DNA of 64,000 nt from Diaporthe sp. PMI_573 (taxonomy: Eukaryota; Ascomycota; Sordariomycetes; Diaporthales; Diaporthaceae): assembly GCA_021399435.1 (NCBI GenBank), contig JAJTUP010000002.1, positions 2,108,001 through 2,172,000 on the forward strand. Reading direction: 5' to 3'. The translations under genes and the position numbers were made by a program. Within the stretch, counting starts at the first letter, position 1. Every line of letters starts with the position of its first letter. Shown here in pieces: positions 63,312 to 64,000 of the stretch. A model generated the notes under the pieces. That model worked only from the letters and a program-made list of their open reading frames with translations, had not been told where the DNA came from and searched no databases.

Positions 63312-64000
63312 ATGGACGGACGTAAGTGGCTTTCTCCCTACTTGCCATCGGCTCATGTCTTGGGCAATCCGTGCCGCCCGTGCTGCGGCTGAGGCTTCGA
63401 GGCGGCCAAGTGTGTGGACTCGGCAGCACACCCATGCTAAACTGCTCATAGTAAACGATTTCCGAACAGCGCGGGTTGCCGAGGTTCTCTCGGATTTCCA
63501 GAGCATACAGTACTTCATTGCCGCCGCGCCTGTGGACCCGCCGAACATGAACGACTACTACACAGAAGGGTGGGCTGCCCTACGGCAATGTAACCTTGAT
63601 GGACAACGGATTTTGAACTGTGGAGCGGATACGAGCGTTCCTGAAACGAGTGGTGGGCCCGATGAGCAGGCAAAAGCCGAGTTGAAACAGTCAGTGACCG
63701 CGACTTACACTCCGTTTTGGGAGTCGAGATGCTGACCAGAGATCACATTGTGAGCGGAACAGAGTTCTTCTCGACGCGTTCGCACGCCGACACGAGGCAC
63801 AGAAGATTTACCTCCGCCAAGCTGCTGCGCAGCGGTGGATCGAGTACCGGGAGCTTGTTCTCAAGGCGCACTCTGGGAATCAGTCCCAACTAAGACGGTG
63901 CGACCAACAGCTCAGAGCAGTACGCTTTTCCAACTTGGACCCACTGTTTCCATCCGAGACCGAGACTGACGAGGCATTGTTGCAGGAGCTCCAAATGATC
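63312..64000 (+). CDS. Unidentified protein, 5' part (cut by right edge)
   Basis: Model: exon 1 63312-63321 (ATGGACGGAC), intron 63322-63451 (gtaagt, branch tgctaaa, acceptor catag), exon 2 63452-63689, intron 63690-63762 (gtcagt, acceptor aacag), exon 3 from 63763 to the edge. It reads MDGLNDFRTARVAEVLSDFQ, SIQYFIAAAPVDPPNMNDYY, then VLLDAFARRHEAQKIYLRQA and KAHSGNQSQLRRCDQQLRAV without a stop. The sequence is mostly helical with charged residues and has no motif that I know. The first intron removes sequence that would otherwise place a long run of Ala/Arg residues; if it is not spliced, an alternative start exists near 63355. The second intron's donor is the weakest part of the model. Confidence 0.55.

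Noticed and set aside
1..64000. A secondary-metabolite cluster, CRISPR array, phage or transposon as the undescribed system
   Set aside because: No synthase, transposase, reverse transcriptase, integrase or array was found. The genes are unrelated housekeeping functions. The only mobile-looking signal is the pair of homologous introns.

Overview
The window is nuclear DNA of a filamentous ascomycete (Pezizomycotina, most likely Sordariomycetes). The evidence is short spliceosomal introns (mostly 40-140 nt) with GTRNGT donors, CTRAY-like branch points and YAG acceptors, GC-rich coding sequence, and a set of fungal housekeeping genes with fungal-only families among them. I saw no rRNA or tRNA gene, no CRISPR array, no phage or virus, and no intact transposon.

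Layout. 0-6.5 kb: 3' end of a YCII-like protein, a DUF2408-type protein (-), ribosomal P1 (+, four exons) and a UBA/zinc-finger/UBX protein (-). 7.9-12.7 kb: VAP/Scs2-type ER protein (+, seven exons), a thioesterase-like protein ending in AKL (-) and a sphingolipid delta-4 desaturase (-). 16-19.9 kb: a 13-zinc-knuckle protein (+, seven exons) and a METTL7-like methyltransferase (-). 20.6-22.9 kb: two damaged reading frames (-), one with a J-domain. 24.3-30.6 kb: a D123-like protein (+), the spliceosomal DEAH helicase Prp2/Cdc28/DHX16 (-) and an ER-lumenal DnaJ protein (+). 30.6-41.6 kb: gene-poor, with a small secreted P-T-G repeat protein (-), a broken coiled-coil gene (+) and AT-richer stretches. 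41.7-46 kb: a 1,325-residue disordered DUF3824-type protein (+). 47.2-48 kb: a probably broken gene (+). 53.2-54.5 kb: a KpsF/GutQ-like SIS protein (+). 57.5-60.8 kb: a WKF-domain protein (-) divergent from proteasome subunit alpha-1/Scl1 (+, five exons). The right edge cuts an unidentified gene that starts with a 10-nt exon.

The genes do not form a pathway or cluster. Several pairs are divergent and share an upstream region: DUF2408/RPP1, UBX/VAP, desaturase/zinc-knuckle, Prp2/Scj1 and WKF/Scl1. The most unusual observation is that two unrelated genes 23 kb apart (thioesterase and secreted protein) each carry a homologous phase-1 intron of about 190 nt. Ordinary introns share only splice signals, so this is the signature of introner-like elements, i.e. 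introns that multiply. Other notable features are a TACCTAGGTA palindrome scattered only between genes, and three loci with decaying genes.
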